Below are positions 63,497-64,000 of a stretch of 64,000 nucleotides of DNA, one piece after another. The DNA is from Streptomyces sp. NK08204 (lineage in GTDB: Bacteria; Actinomycetota; Actinomycetes; Streptomycetales; Streptomycetaceae). Numbering within the stretch: position 1 is the first letter of the stretch; every line of letters starts with the position of its first letter. The notes beneath the pieces are model-generated. The model did no database searches and had not been told where the DNA came from. It saw only the letters and a program-made list of their open reading frames with translations. The stretch lies in contig NZ_JAINVF010000008.1 in NCBI RefSeq assembly GCF_020400585.1, positions 186,001-250,000 on the forward strand. Reading direction: 5' to 3'. The position numbers were made by a program, and so were the translations under genes.

Positions 63497-64000
63497 GTGC
63501 AGTTGCGTCTGCCCACGTCCCTGTCCGAAGCGCAGGAGTGTCTCGCCGAGGCGGCCGTTCCGATCGGAGGGGCGACGCTCCTGTGGGCCATCTGGCAGCG
63601 GGACGGATTCCCGGAACTGGCCATGTCGTTGCGCGACCTGCCGGATGCCAACGTCGTCGAACGTGGGACGCTCGGCGCCGCTGTGGTCCTGAACCGTCTC
63701 GACGACCGTGTGCCGGACGTACTGCGCCTGGCGGCCGCCACGGTGGGAACGGGCGCCGTGCGCCGTACCGCGACGGTCGGCGGCAACCTCGTCGGCAGCA
63801 CACTGCGCTGTCTGCTGCCTGGTGCACTCGTCCTGGACGCCCGTGCCAGAGTGCTGGAGTCGGACGGTGTGCACGAGACCGACCTGGGCGAAGTGGTGGC
63901 CAAGCGGCCCGTGCTGCTCAGCCTCCACTGGCGTGAGCCGATCGCCTGCGCGTACCGCAAGCTGCCTTCCGACACAGACGGACGCCCGCCTCTCGTCGTC
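63497..64000 (+). CDS. FAD-binding subunit of a molybdenum hydroxylase (cut by window end)
   Basis: The first 168 codons are visible. LPTSLSEAQECLAEAAVPIGGATLL matches the start of CoxM/XdhB-type FAD subunits, and VGTGAVRRTATVGGNLVGST carries the second FAD motif (family AxxxIRNxATxGGNL). Such subunits pass electrons from a molybdopterin subunit to an acceptor. GTG at 63497 is the first start after an in-frame stop; AGGAAGG lies 12 bases upstream. Partner genes would be expected to the right of the window. Confidence 0.85.
   Translation, partial: MQLRLPTSLSEAQECLAEAAVPIGGATLLWAIWQRDGFPELAMSLRDLPDANVVERGTLGAAVVLNRLDDRVPDVLRLAAATVGTGAVRRTATVGGNLVGSTLRCLLPGALVLDARARVLESDGVHETDLGEVVAKRPVLLSLHWREPIACAYRKLPSDTDGRPPLVV

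Overview
The window is very GC-rich, most junctions inside its gene runs are start/stop overlaps of the ATGA or GTGA kind, several starts are GTG or TTG, and there are several multidomain SpoIIE-type phosphatases. It holds an acarbose-type cyclitol/aminosugar cluster and a TTA codon inside a secreted amylase. All of this points to a Streptomyces chromosome, probably an arm or accessory region. No organism name can be read from the sequence itself.

Region 1 (1-20667) is a C7-cyclitol pseudo-oligosaccharide cluster of the acarbose / acarviostatin type. A leftward run of at least 14 genes starts at 18381 and leaves the window at base 1. It encodes a class III aminotransferase, a three-gene ABC-2 exporter, a maltokinase/APH-like kinase, two paralogous GT5-like glycosyltransferases (one fused to a HAD phosphatase), a GlgC-like nucleotidyltransferase, a PfkB kinase, a GH77 amylomaltase, a 2-epi-5-epi-valiolone synthase-type cyclase, a cupin, a ROK kinase, an RmlD-like oxidoreductase and the start of a radical SAM enzyme. 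Divergently, a 15-codon leader ORF, a dTDP-glucose synthase and a dTDP-glucose 4,6-dehydratase supply the 4-amino-4,6-dideoxyglucose branch together with the aminotransferase. The cupin, RmlD-like and radical SAM genes sit where the described acarbose pathway uses other enzyme types, so the product may differ from acarbose.

Region 2 (20668-29301) holds three secreted starch-degrading enzymes in tandem. The first is an alpha-amylase with a C-terminal starch-binding domain behind a clear promoter and a perfect CTTGC/GCAAG operator. The other two are a duplicated pair of large GH13 enzymes with C-terminal pullulanase-associated domains.

Region 3 (29302-44530) contains stress and signalling genes: three PAS/GAF-SpoIIE phosphatases, a MarR regulator facing a maleylpyruvate-isomerase-fold gene across two matching operators, a Nudix hydrolase, an alpha/beta hydrolase, an AraC regulator, a TauE/SafE permease, a SnoaL-like protein and the fossil of an ECF41 (SigJ-like) sigma factor. 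A 1.4-kb stretch follows in which I recognise no gene.

Region 4 (44531-53044) is the most novel part. A predicted promoter precedes a tightly coupled operon of a P-loop kinase, a GH3-family acyl-amido synthetase, a class I methyltransferase, an FAD oxidoreductase, a degenerate arginyl-tRNA-synthetase-like protein without intact HIGH and KMSKS motifs, a protein of unknown family and a free-standing LysR effector domain. An HSL-family esterase faces it. The set resembles a small biosynthetic pathway that makes an amide or ester conjugate; I do not recognise it as a described system.

Region 5 (53045-64000) is mixed: a glyoxalase-fold protein, a decayed DUF4157 gene, a CtaG-like/DUF2243 membrane pair, a GntR-ABC transporter operon, a SMI1/KNR4 gene with an internal deletion, a small cupin, a DUF1062 protein, a membrane-bound SpoIIE phosphatase, and the start of a molybdenum-hydroxylase FAD subunit cut by the window end.
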